The notes under the pieces: generated by a model
What the model was told of the DNA's origin: nothing
Databases searched by the model: none
Seen by the model: the letters and a program-made list of their open reading frames with translations, nothing else
Source: UBA3103 sp002365855
Lineage (GTDB): Bacteria > Bacillota > Desulfotomaculia > Desulfotomaculales > Pelotomaculaceae
Reading direction: 5' to 3'
Length of the DNA stretch: 11,917 nucleotides
Assembly: GCA_030627625.1 (NCBI GenBank)
Contig: DAOURR010000064.1
Coordinates: forward strand, 1 to 11,917
Translations under genes and position numbers: made by a program
In this document: positions 1 to 7,228 of the stretch, one piece after another
Numbering within the stretch: position 1 is the stretch's first letter
How the letters are laid out: each line of letters starts with the position of its first letter

Positions 1-29
1 AAAGGCACCCGTGACTGGAGCTGGATTGA

Positions 30-1211
30 TCAGGTTGCCCTGAATCCCACTAAAGAGTCTGAAGGAACTTTGTTTAAAAAAATGCGACAACTTTCTTGAC
101 AATCACCGACCCGGCCGCAGGCGAGTACCCCGGATATTGATCCGAGCAGGTCTTCCATGCCCCGGCCGCTTAACGCAGAAACAGCAACTGCTTGATACCC
201 CTTTTCTGTTTGAGGTGGTAAACCCTGATCGAGAAGCAGGTCGATTTTGTTGTAAACCATGATAAAGGGTTTTGCGGCAGCCCCCAGCGACTCCAGGACA
301 CAGTTGACCGCCTCTATGTGCCTGTCTGCGCCAGGATGGGACGCGTCGACAACATGGAGGAGCAGGTCGGCTTCCACCACTTCTTCCAGTGTGGCCCTGA
401 ACGCCGCTATCAGGTGGTGGGGCAGGTTCGTGATAAAACCCACCGTGTCCGTTAAGAGCACCGTCTCGTTACCGGGCAGGACAACCCGGCGGGTGGTGGG
501 GTCCAGGGTGGCGAACAGTTTATCCTCAACCAGCGCTCCCGCACCGGTCAGCTTATTTAAAATCGTCGATTTGCCGGCATTGGTATAGCCCACCAGGGCG
601 ACCAGGGGAACTGGTATTTCCCTGCGTCCCCGGCGCAGCAGATCACGGTGTTTCTTGACTTCCCCGATCTCCGCGCTTAAGTCCGCTATTCGCTTGCGGA
701 TACGCCTGCGGTCAACCTCCAGCTTGGTTTCACCAGGGCCCCTGGTCCCGATGCCGCCCCCAAGGCGTGAAAGCTCGGTCCTGCCGCGGACCAGGCGGGG
801 CAAAAGGTAGTTAAGCTGGGCCAGTTCAACCTGCAGCTTACCCTCGCTTGTCCTGGCCCTGCGGGCAAATATATCAAGGATCAGCTGAGTCCTGTCTATC
901 ACCCGTATCCCTGTGAGGTCCTCCAGGTTGCGGGCCTGGGCCGGGGACAGTTCCCTGTCAAAAATCACAAGGTCGGCTTCTAGTTCCTTGCATAGAGCCG
1001 AAACCTCATCGGTTTTGCCCCGGCCTAAAAAAGTGGCTGCGTTAGGCCTGCTTCTTTTTTGAATCACCTGGCGCAGGATATCTGCGCCGGCAGTATCAGC
1101 AAGCCGTGATAATTCTTCAAGGGAATATTCCGTCTGCCCCGGCTCATCGCCCGGCGACTCCACACCGACCAGAATTGCTTTTTCACGCCCGCCTTTCTGA
1201 ATAATCTTCAA
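30..1211 (-). CDS. hflX: HflX-type GTPase, short C-terminus
   Basis: This is a 393-residue GTPase of the HflX family, which binds the 50S subunit and splits or rescues stalled ribosomes, often under heat stress. The N-terminal HflX nucleotide-binding-like domain covers about residues 10-165 and includes the glycine-rich segment GGGIGTRGPGETKLE (151-165). A basic helical linker follows (166-198), then the G domain: P-loop GYTNAGKS (208-215), switch I ATLDPTTR (234-241), DTVGF (255-259), NKID (321-324) and SAL (345-347). The start is TTG, supported by AAAGGAGAG six bases upstream and no competing ATG. Many bacterial HflX proteins carry roughly 60 further residues after the G domain as a separate C-terminal domain. 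Here only about 30 unrelated, cysteine-containing residues follow, so this domain seems absent. It lies 24 bp behind the DUF362 gene and is probably co-transcribed. The family call is secure; the cause of the short end is not known. Confidence 0.95.
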   Translation of the reverse strand: MKIIQKGGREKAILVGVESPGDEPGQTEYSLEELSRLADTAGADILRQVIQKRSRPNAATFLGRGKTDEVSALCKELEADLVIFDRELSPAQARNLEDLTGIRVIDRTQLILDIFARRARTSEGKLQVELAQLNYLLPRLVRGRTELSRLGGGIGTRGPGETKLEVDRRRIRKRIADLSAEIGEVKKHRDLLRRGRREIPVPLVALVGYTNAGKSTILNKLTGAGALVEDKLFATLDPTTRRVVLPGNETVLLTDTVGFITNLPHHLIAAFRATLEEVVEADLLLHVVDASHPGADRHIEAVNCVLESLGAAAKPFIMVYNKIDLLLDQGLPPQTEKGYQAVAVSALSGRGMEDLLGSISGVLACGRVGDCQESCRIFLNKVPSDSLVGFRAT

Positions 1212-1217
1212 ATACTT

Positions 1218-1226
1218 CTCTCCTTT
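1218..1226 (-). promoter_or_regulatory. Ribosome binding site fixing the TTG start of hflX
   Basis: On the minus strand the bases read AAAGGAGAG, six bases before TTG at 1211-1209. No ATG or GTG lies in frame at a suitable distance, so this site decides the start. Confidence 0.8.
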
Positions 1227-1235
1227 GTGCTGTGC

Positions 1236-2339
1236 TCAGATTGTAACCAGTTCATATTTCCTGGCGCCCAGGCCGATTTCCTCTGCATAAGTAATCTGGC
1301 GGCTCCAGTCAATGTCAGGGTACAAAGTTCTAAACTTATCTTTAGCCTCACCCTTGTCCGCCAGGCGGCTGTTTGGAAGAACTTTTTCCCGGTTGACCAG
1401 GTCTATACAGGCCTGGTCAAGGGCAACCGGGTCAAGGGAGGCCAGGATACCGATGTCCCGGACCAGAGGGGCGTCACTCCAGCCGAAGCAGTCACACTCC
1501 GGGGAAACATTGGTAACGAAGGTAATAAAACCATACTTGCCTTTTTTGTTCTTTAAGGCGCCTTCAGCATATTCAGCAATCTTTTCCTGGATAGCATCCG
1601 GCTCAGTCTTCCAGTTGATGCCGATTGCGTGTGCCGGGCAGGTAACGGTGCACTCTCCGCAGCCGATGCATTTGCTCTCATCAACCACGGACACTCCGTC
1701 CCTGAGCCCGATGGCATCCACAGGGCACCACTGTCTGCACCTGTCACAACCCTTGCACCGGTCCGGGTTCACCGACGGGAGGACGTCGGAATGCATCATC
1801 TGCTTACCGCTTCTCGAGCCAAGTCCCATCCCGAGATTTTTCAACACTCCCCCGAAGCCGGTTATCTCGTGTCCCTTGAAATGAGTCACCGCAATTAAAG
1901 CATCCGCATGGTAGGCGGCAGACCCTATCTTTACTTCTTTAAAATGCTTCCTGTTTATTTCGACGGTAACGAAATCTTTGCCATTCAGCCCGTCCGCAAT
2001 GATCAGCGGGGCATCCACCACGGCATACGCAAAGCCGTTTTCCACCGCTGTTTGCAGGTGGTCGACGGCGTTTGAGCGGCTGCCGGCATACAGGGTGTTG
2101 CAATCCGTCAAAAAAGGCTTGCCGCCAAGCTTCTTGACCTTGTTAACAATCCTGCGCAGGTACGGCGGGCGGATATAGCCGGTGTTTCCCTTCTCGCCAA
2201 AATGCAGCTTTAAAGCAACCTTATCCCTCTTTCCAATGCATGCCGAAAGGCCGGCCTGGTCGAACAACATCTCCACTTTATCCAGCAGGCTTTTCTTGAA
2301 TCCCGCGCGCATGTCTGCGATATACACCTTCGAAGCCAT
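1236..2339 (-). CDS. DUF362 family protein with two [4Fe-4S] ferredoxin clusters
   Basis: This is a 367-residue cytoplasmic iron-sulfur protein of the DUF362 type; its reaction is unknown. An N-terminal DUF362 domain takes up about residues 1-190. Two ferredoxin motifs follow: Cys195, 198, 201 and 205 (CKGCDRCRQWCP) and Cys224, 227, 230 and 234 (CIGCGECTVTCP). Each has the CxxCxxCxxxCP spacing of a [4Fe-4S] ligand set. A further CDC pair at 282-284, after a proline-glutamate, is typical of the C-terminal DUF362 part. I chose ATG at 2339 over an in-frame GTG at 2390 because GGAGGGG lies eight bases upstream of the ATG and the conserved-looking sequence MASKVYIADMR starts there. No signal peptide or membrane segment is seen. 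The gene is followed by hflX after 24 bp, so the two probably share a transcript. An electron-transfer role is inferred from the clusters only. Confidence 0.9.
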   Translation of the reverse strand: MASKVYIADMRAGFKKSLLDKVEMLFDQAGLSACIGKRDKVALKLHFGEKGNTGYIRPPYLRRIVNKVKKLGGKPFLTDCNTLYAGSRSNAVDHLQTAVENGFAYAVVDAPLIIADGLNGKDFVTVEINRKHFKEVKIGSAAYHADALIAVTHFKGHEITGFGGVLKNLGMGLGSRSGKQMMHSDVLPSVNPDRCKGCDRCRQWCPVDAIGLRDGVSVVDESKCIGCGECTVTCPAHAIGINWKTEPDAIQEKIAEYAEGALKNKKGKYGFITFVTNVSPECDCFGWSDAPLVRDIGILASLDPVALDQACIDLVNREKVLPNSRLADKGEAKDKFRTLYPDIDWSRQITYAEEIGLGARKYELVTI

Positions 2340-2506
2340 TAATCTTGCCCCTCCAAGTGTTTCAATTTGACCGGAAGTGATCCCCGGCACTTTAAGTTTC
2401 TACCATTTTTTTTATTATTCCTGCATTTCCGGGTGTATTATCGTTGGCCTGCTCCCGCGCCGGACAATACCGAACTAAACTCTCATGATCAGGAGGTTTA
2501 TTGCTT

Positions 2507-5104
2507 TCATTGAATTGGAAGGTCCTCGAAGACCAGGCCGCTTCCCGCCGGGCCGGCGTTTACCAGGATACCGCCGCCATGAATGTTTTTGCCTTCCAGA
2601 ATGTGTACCGAAAGCGGGTTTTCCAGCTGGCGCTGGATGGCCCGTTTCAGTGGCCGGGCCCCGTAAACCGGGTCAAATCCTTCTTCAGCCAGGAGAGACC
2701 TTGCTTCCGGCGACACTTCAAGGGACAGGCCCATTTTGGACAGCCGCTGCTTGAGCAGGGCGAGCTGGATATCGACAATTTTGATGATTTCTCCTTTTCC
2801 CAGGTTGTTAAAGATGACGACCTCGTCGATCCGGTTCAGGAATTCAGGACGGAAGCTGTCTTTTAGCTCATCCATTACGCGGGCTTCCAGCTCAGCCCGG
2901 TTGTCGGCCCTGGTCTCGCGGAACCAGTGGCCGCCCAGGTTTGAGGTCATAATCACGACAGTGTTGCGAAAGTCTACCGTGCGCCCGTGCCCGTCCGTAA
3001 GCCGCCCATCGTCCAGCAACTGCAGAAGTATGTTAAAAACGTCCGGATGAGCTTTTTCTATCTCGTCAAACAGTATGACCGCGTAAGGCCTGCGCCGTAC
3101 TGCTTCGGTCATCTGGCCGCCTTCCTCGTAGCCGACATATCCCGGAGGCGCCCCAATGAGTCTTGATACGGTGTGCTTTTCCATATACTCACTCATATCA
3201 AAGCGAAGCATAGCCCTCTCGTCGTTGAACAGGAAATGTGCCAAGGCCCTGGCCAGCTCGGTCTTACCGACCCCGGTGGGGCCAAGAAAGATAAAGGAGC
3301 CCATCGGCCTGTTAGGGTCAGAAACTCCTGCCCTGGCCCGCCGAATAGCGTCTGAAACTGCTTGAACTGCCCGGTCCTGCCCAACCACCCGTTCTTTCAG
3401 GAGTTCTTCCATCCTCAACAGCTTCTGGATTTCTCCTTCCAGCATGCGTGACACCGGGACACCAGTCCACTTGGATACCACCTGGGCAATATCTTCCTCA
3501 TCCACTTCTTCTTTAAGCATTCTATGAACCTTTTGAAGCTCTTCCAACTTTTCGTTATAGTTGCGCAGGCGCTGATCATGCTCCGGCAACACACCGTAGC
3601 GCAGTTCCGCCACCCTGCCCAGGTCAGTCTCGCGCTCGGCGGCCTGCTCCGCCAGCCTGGTTTCCTCAACTTTTTCCTTGATTTCCCTGATGCTTTGAAT
3701 CAGTTCTTTCTCCTTGCGCCAGTGCTCTTTCAGTTTGCCCATTTTATCTTTTAGTTCCTGAAGTTCAACCTCCATCTTTTGAAGCCGCTCCAGGCTGGCC
3801 CTGTCCTGCTCCTTGGACAGCGCCTGCTTTTCTATCTCGAGCTGCCTGACCCTGCGGTCAATCTCATCGATCTCGGTGGGCATGCTGTCAATTTCAATAC
3901 GCAGGCGGGAAGCCGCCTCGTCCACCAGGTCAATGGCCTTGTCGGGCAGGAACCTCTCCGATATATAGCGGTGGGAAAGCATGGCCGCCGCCACCAGGGC
4001 AGTGTCTTTGATCCTGACCCCGTGGTGCACTTCATATTTCTCTTTCAGCCCCCGCAAAATGGCGATAGTATCTTCCACATTCGGCTCGCCTACGTAGACC
4101 GGCTGAAACCGCCGCTCCAGGGCGGCATCTTTTTCTATGTGCTTGCGATATTCGTCCAGGGTAGTAGCGCCGACGCAGCGCAGTTCACCCCGGGCCAGCG
4201 CTGGTTTAAGCATATTGGCGGCGTCAACGGCTCCCTCAGCGGCGCCCGCGCCCACCAGGGTGTGAAGCTCGTCGATGAACAGCACAATCTCACCCTGGGC
4301 CTCACCGATCTCTTTTAATACCGCTTTGAGGCGGTCCTCAAACTCGCCCCTGTATTTAGAGCCGGCAATCAGCGCCCCTATATCCAGGCCAAGCAGGCGC
4401 TTATTTTTTAAGCTCTCCGGAATGTCCCCGCTCACTATCCGCTGGGCTAACCCTTCAACAATGGCTGTTTTACCAACTCCCGGCTCACCGATCAGTACCG
4501 GGTTGTTTTTAGTCCGCCTGGAAAGAACCTGAACTACCCTGCGTATCTCCTCATCCCTCCCAATCACCGGGTCCATCTTGCCCTTGCGGGCCAGTTCAGT
4601 CATGTCCCTGGTAAAGCGGTTGAGCGACTGGTACTTATCTTCCGGGTTTTGATCAGTTACTCGCTGAGTACCCCTAATTTCAACCAGGATTTTGTAAACC
4701 CGGTCCTGGTTAACACCGTGTGAGCGAAGGATTTTACCCGCTTCCCCTTCACGGCTGGCGACCATTCCCAGCAAAACGTGCTCAGTGCTCAAATATTCGT
4801 CTTTGAGCCTTTCTGCTTCTTTCCAGGCCAGATCGATCACCTGTGAGAGTACCTGGGAAACATAAATTCCCCCGGCGCCCCTGACTTTCGGCAGACGCTC
4901 CAATGCGGCCTGAACCTGTTCTTTTAATTTAGCCGCGTCAATCTCAAGCTTTTGCAGAATCTGCCGGACAAGACCTTCCTCCTGCTGGAGCAGGCCCATA
5001 AGGAGGTGCTCTCCTTCCATCTGCTGGTGGCCATACCTGGACATCAGCCCCTGCGCCGCTTCAAAAGCTTCCTGAGTTTTCAGGGTAAGTTTATCCAATC
5101 TCAT
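2507..5104 (-). CDS. clpB: ClpB disaggregase (Hsp100 AAA+ chaperone)
   Basis: ClpB is a hexameric ATP-driven unfoldase that, with DnaK, pulls polypeptides out of aggregates in the cytoplasm. All parts of the 865-residue family are present. The Clp_N double repeat lies at about 1-150. The first AAA+ module has Walker A GEPGVGKT (206-213), Walker B VLFIDE (274-279) and arginine fingers near 331-332. A charged coiled-coil middle domain at about 405-530 separates ClpB from ClpA and ClpX. The second AAA+ module has Walker A GPTGVGKT (608-615), Walker B ILFDE (677-681) and sensor-2 GARPLKR (815-821). I see no ClpP-docking IGF/IGL loop, consistent with disaggregation and not proteolysis. The ATG start has GAGGTG seven bases upstream. 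It lies downstream of hsp20 on the same strand with a terminator-like hairpin in between, and no good own promoter is visible. It is probably fed by the CtsR-type hsp20 promoter. Confidence 0.98.
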   Translation of the reverse strand: MRLDKLTLKTQEAFEAAQGLMSRYGHQQMEGEHLLMGLLQQEEGLVRQILQKLEIDAAKLKEQVQAALERLPKVRGAGGIYVSQVLSQVIDLAWKEAERLKDEYLSTEHVLLGMVASREGEAGKILRSHGVNQDRVYKILVEIRGTQRVTDQNPEDKYQSLNRFTRDMTELARKGKMDPVIGRDEEIRRVVQVLSRRTKNNPVLIGEPGVGKTAIVEGLAQRIVSGDIPESLKNKRLLGLDIGALIAGSKYRGEFEDRLKAVLKEIGEAQGEIVLFIDELHTLVGAGAAEGAVDAANMLKPALARGELRCVGATTLDEYRKHIEKDAALERRFQPVYVGEPNVEDTIAILRGLKEKYEVHHGVRIKDTALVAAAMLSHRYISERFLPDKAIDLVDEAASRLRIEIDSMPTEIDEIDRRVRQLEIEKQALSKEQDRASLERLQKMEVELQELKDKMGKLKEHWRKEKELIQSIREIKEKVEETRLAEQAAERETDLGRVAELRYGVLPEHDQRLRNYNEKLEELQKVHRMLKEEVDEEDIAQVVSKWTGVPVSRMLEGEIQKLLRMEELLKERVVGQDRAVQAVSDAIRRARAGVSDPNRPMGSFIFLGPTGVGKTELARALAHFLFNDERAMLRFDMSEYMEKHTVSRLIGAPPGYVGYEEGGQMTEAVRRRPYAVILFDEIEKAHPDVFNILLQLLDDGRLTDGHGRTVDFRNTVVIMTSNLGGHWFRETRADNRAELEARVMDELKDSFRPEFLNRIDEVVIFNNLGKGEIIKIVDIQLALLKQRLSKMGLSLEVSPEARSLLAEEGFDPVYGARPLKRAIQRQLENPLSVHILEGKNIHGGGILVNAGPAGSGLVFEDLPIQ

Positions 5105-5128
5105 TTTTAATCACCTCTTTCAATCTAC

Positions 5129-5155
5129 AAAAAAGCGAGGGTTCAAAATCCCTCG
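5129..5155 (-). terminator. Intrinsic terminator or attenuator between hsp20 and clpB
   Basis: Read on the minus strand, CGAGGG, an 8-base loop and CCCTCG form a six-pair GC-rich stem, followed by C and six T. It lies about 60 bp after the hsp20 stop and its T-run ends 24 bp before the clpB ATG. That leaves no room for a complete separate promoter after it. It may be a partial terminator that sets the hsp20:clpB ratio. Confidence 0.75.
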
Positions 5156-5214
5156 TCCTTACTATCATAAACATCTGCCGGGAGAATAATTGTTCTTCTC
5201 TATTCGTGCAGCAC

Positions 5215-5661
5215 TTACTCAACTTTAACGTCAAACTGCTCCTGCCTGGTCACTTTTTCTTTGGGCAGAGTTACTTCCAATATTCCATCCTGGTAGCGTG
5301 CTTTAATCTCATCCTGCTTAACCATAGTATCTATAACAAAGGAACGGATGAATGACCCGTAGCTTCGCTCAATCCTGAGAAAGCCGGCGCCTTCCTCTTT
5401 CTCTTCTTTTTTACGCTCCCCCTGAATGGTAAGCGTATCGTCGTTAAGGCTGACTTTTATATCCTCCTTGTCCAGTCCCGGCAGTTCCGCTTTGAGCATA
5501 ATAGCCTCCGGAGTATCCTTGATATCAACTGGAAAGCCCAGGCCCCGGCCTAATACTTCACCCGGCTCATTCATTAAGTGAAAACTGTCGTCAAAAAGCC
5601 TGTTAATAGAATTCCTCAGGCCTGACAACTCACGAAAAGGTTCCCATCTAATAATAGCCAC
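5215..5661 (-). CDS. hsp20: Small heat-shock protein, Hsp20/alpha-crystallin family
   Basis: This 148-residue ATP-independent holdase binds unfolding proteins and passes them to ClpB and DnaK. The N-terminus MAIIRWEPFREL is typical of bacterial Hsp20. The alpha-crystallin domain covers about residues 43-135, with AELPG at 58-62 and the signature GILEVTLPK at 126-134. The usual C-terminal I-x-I oligomerisation motif appears only as V-K-V (145-147). The longer frame would start at GTG 5670, but that codon lies inside the ribosome site AAAGGAGGTG. I therefore chose the GTG at 5661, eight bases beyond AAAGGAGG, which also gives the family-typical start. The gene heads a stress unit with clpB, and its promoter carries a CtsR-type operator. 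The leader from the predicted start of transcription is about 87 bases. Confidence 0.96.
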   Translation of the reverse strand: MAIIRWEPFRELSGLRNSINRLFDDSFHLMNEPGEVLGRGLGFPVDIKDTPEAIMLKAELPGLDKEDIKVSLNDDTLTIQGERKKEEKEEGAGFLRIERSYGSFIRSFVIDTMVKQDEIKARYQDGILEVTLPKEKVTRQEQFDVKVE

Positions 5662-5735
5662 AGAAAGCACCTCCTTTAAATTTGGTCATACAACCCCTGT
5701 GCATAAATCCCCCGGCAGTTCTTAGCCACAGCGTC

Positions 5736-5752
5736 TCTGACCATATCTGACC
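5736..5752 (-). promoter_or_regulatory. CtsR-type heat-shock operator
   Basis: The minus strand reads GGTCAGA TAT GGTCAGA: two identical heptamers in direct repeat, three bases apart, so 10 bp from start to start. The known CtsR box is (A/G)GTCAAA-NAN-(A/G)GTCAAA; each half here differs only at the sixth base. The box begins two bases after the hsp20 -10 element and covers the expected start of transcription, the classical position for repression. No ctsR gene is in the window. Confidence 0.8.
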
Positions 5753-5754
5753 TT

Positions 5755-5783
5755 ATTATAAAATAACATATTATCACTGTCAA
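5755..5783 (-). promoter_or_regulatory. Perfect-consensus sigma-A promoter of hsp20
   Basis: On the minus strand TTGACA (5783-5778) and TATAAT (5760-5755) are both exact and separated by 17 bp. Transcription should start near 5748, inside the CtsR-type box. A full-consensus promoter under tight repression fits a class III heat-shock gene. Confidence 0.9.
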
Positions 5784-5796
5784 TATTAGCAAGCTT

Positions 5797-5828
5797 TTAT
5801 TAATAAAAAATTAATTTTTTATTAATAA
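5797..5828. repeat. Perfect 32-bp A/T-only palindrome
   Basis: All 16 base pairs around the centre between 5812 and 5813 are complementary, and the sequence contains only A and T. It lies just upstream of the hsp20 -35 element (5783), where an UP element or activator site could act, and upstream of the divergent membrane-protein gene. With an A/T-only stem it would be a weak terminator, so a DNA-level role seems more likely. Confidence 0.85.
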
Positions 5829-5846
5829 TTTACCCATTCCCCAGCA

Positions 5847-5886
5847 TTGACATCCCCTGCGCTCGCTGGAGCGCTACCAGTATAAT
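5847..5886 (+). promoter_or_regulatory. Possible stretched promoter with central palindrome, upstream of the membrane-protein gene
   Basis: An exact TTGACA (5847-5852) and an exact TATAAT (5881-5886) lie on the plus strand but 28 bp apart, too far for normal sigma-A use. Between them is GCGCTC GCTG GAGCGC (5859-5874), a perfect six-pair inverted repeat. The TATAAT lies 84 bp before the ATG at 5970. It could be a regulated promoter needing a DNA-distorting protein, or only the -10 may be used. Confidence 0.35.
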
Positions 5887-5969
5887 AAATTTCTTGCTTG
5901 AGCTTAAAAGGAAATATCTTACGGTGTACAAGCATAAAATTAATAAAAAATATGAAAGGAGGGAAAACA

Positions 5970-6383
5970 ATGAGGATTTTTAACGCCGCCGCCGCCGGCC
6001 TGATTGCTGGTCTGCTTCTCTACCTGCTGGTTTCACTGGCAGCTGTAAAAGCGTCTTTTATAATATTTTTAGCCAGTTGGGCTTTATTCAGTTTCCTGTT
6101 CTACAATAAGGCCGCATCTATTGGAGCGATCTGGCTCAGGGCCTGCCTGGTTGCCGCCGTGGAATGCCTGGTCATTCCCGTGGCGTCCTGGGTGCTGCCG
6201 TTTTTCTACGGACAGCAAGCTGTTCAAACAGCCAGGCAAGGGACACAGGTCGCGGGAGAGACATTTGGCTCGCTGCTGGGGGGAGGACTGGTTAATATTT
6301 TGTCAGGGTACACCGGCATCCTGATTGGGTTATTGCTGCTGGCCACCGCCTATTTTTCACTACAGCCCGCCAGGCGGAGATGA
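5970..6383 (+). CDS. Small four-helix membrane protein, function unknown
   Basis: I do not recognise this 137-residue protein. Hydrophobic segments suggest four membrane helices at about residues 6-25, 28-46, 54-77 and 113-131. A more polar, glutamine- and glycine-containing loop lies at about 80-110, and the protein ends in a basic tail, PARRR. The ATG at 5970 is preceded by AAAGGAGGG six bases upstream. The reading frame extends further upstream to a TTG at 5898, but no ribosome site supports that start. The gene is divergent from hsp20 and shares its control region. A clear terminator follows 35 bp after the stop, so it is a single-gene unit. A link to envelope stress is possible from position only. 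Confidence 0.8.
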   Translation: MRIFNAAAAGLIAGLLLYLLVSLAAVKASFIIFLASWALFSFLFYNKAASIGAIWLRACLVAAVECLVIPVASWVLPFFYGQQAVQTARQGTQVAGETFGSLLGGGLVNILSGYTGILIGLLLLATAYFSLQPARRR

Positions 6384-6418
6384 ACCCACTCTGCAAAGGG
6401 AGCTATTATTATAATAAG

Positions 6419-6444
6419 CCCGGACGTGATACTCCGGGTTTTTT
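6419..6444 (+). terminator. Intrinsic terminator after the membrane-protein gene
   Basis: CCCGGA, an 8-base loop, TCCGGG and six T form a textbook rho-independent terminator 35 bp behind the stop codon. Confidence 0.9.
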
Positions 6445-6495
6445 ATATACCCATCCGTTGACGCAGGCTCGCGTCCAAACACCCTCCTCGTCTTC

Positions 6496-6524
6496 TTGCG
6501 CCTGTTAAGTCAATGGATTACAAT
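6496..6524 (+). promoter_or_regulatory. Candidate sigma-A promoter of the CBS-ACT gene
   Basis: TTGCGC (6496-6501), a 17-bp spacer and TACAAT (6519-6524) give a good -10 but a -35 matching only in TTG. Transcription would start near 6531. This would leave the in-frame ATG at 6523 outside the message and supports the TTG start at 6553. Confidence 0.45.
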
Positions 6525-6552
6525 GGTAGAAAACGGTAAGGGAGTGCAGACC

Positions 6553-7194
6553 TTGTTTGTACGTAATCACATGACCAAATCTCCAATTACGATTAATAAA
6601 AAGACTTCGGTTTTCGAAGCCCTGGAAATGATGAAGAAATATAATATCAGACAACTGCCGGTCGTTGCGGAGGGGAAGCTGGCGGGCATAGTCACCCAAA
6701 AAGGGCTGCTCACCATCTCTCCTTCGCCGGCGACATCCCTGAGCATTTTTGAGCTGAATTACATGCTGGCCCAAATGACGGTTGCCGAGGCCATGGCAAA
6801 AAAAATATTAACGGTAACGTCAGACACCACCATAGAAGAAGCAGCTTTGCTTCTGAGAAAGCATAAAATACGCAGCGTGCCGGTTGTAGAAGGAGATGTG
6901 CTGGTAGGCATTATCACCGTTACCGATATCTTCGACGCCCTGGCCAAATACTTTGGCTACGGCAAATCCGGAGCCAGACTGGTCATTGAATCCAGGAACA
7001 GGGACGGGCTGGTTGCGGACGTTACGCAGGCGGTCAATGATCTGCAGATTCCACTCCAGGGCATTATTAGTGTATTGAAAGACAATGATAACATTGAGAT
7101 CTTGCTTCGGCTGGGTACTTTTGATGCCGGGGCGCTGGTGGACACCCTGAATAGCAGAGGCATCGAGGTGACGAACGTTTCTTATTTCAGCTAG
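6553..7194 (+). CDS. AcuB-like protein with two CBS domains and an ACT domain
   Basis: The predicted 213-residue soluble protein has the size and order of Bacillus AcuB. CBS repeat 1 is at about residues 6-60 (MTKSPITI, IRQLPVV, GIVTQKGLL) and CBS repeat 2 at about 76-132 (ILTVTSDTTIEEAA, IRSVPVV, GIITVTDIF). An ACT-like domain covers about 140-210, starting RLVIESRNRDGLVADV. CBS pairs bind adenine nucleotides and ACT domains bind amino acids or other small ligands, so this is probably an energy- or metabolite-sensing regulator. I chose TTG 6553 because AAGGGAG stands eight bases upstream and MFVRNHMT matches family N-termini. The ATG at 6523 and TTG at 6496 have no ribosome site. acuA and acuC, the usual partners in Bacillus, are not here, so I give no acu symbol. 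It is flanked by terminators and appears monocistronic. Confidence 0.88.
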   Translation: MFVRNHMTKSPITINKKTSVFEALEMMKKYNIRQLPVVAEGKLAGIVTQKGLLTISPSPATSLSIFELNYMLAQMTVAEAMAKKILTVTSDTTIEEAALLLRKHKIRSVPVVEGDVLVGIITVTDIFDALAKYFGYGKSGARLVIESRNRDGLVADVTQAVNDLQIPLQGIISVLKDNDNIEILLRLGTFDAGALVDTLNSRGIEVTNVSYFS

Positions 7195-7228
7195 AAAATG
7201 AAAGCCTACATATCAAGGATAACCCACG

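Noticed and set aside
2340..2390. Upstream GTG extension of the DUF362 gene by 17 residues
   Set aside because: GGAGGGG at proper distance supports ATG 2339, and the extra residues contain that ribosome site and look non-coding.
3779..4318. A 179-codon plus-strand open frame opposite clpB
   Set aside because: It is antisense to highly conserved AAA+ sequence, has no ribosome site and no recognisable domain. It is a by-product of clpB codon bias, like the other antisense frames at 259-588, 1312-1884 and 2501-2866.
5684..5690. Isolated GGTCATA near the hsp20 ribosome site as a second CtsR half-site
   Set aside because: It is a single heptamer on the opposite strand with no tandem partner.
5662..5860. 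CIRCE element (HrcA operator) before hsp20
   Set aside because: I looked for TTAGCACTC-N9-GAGTGCTAA and found nothing resembling it. The CtsR-type repeat explains the site better.
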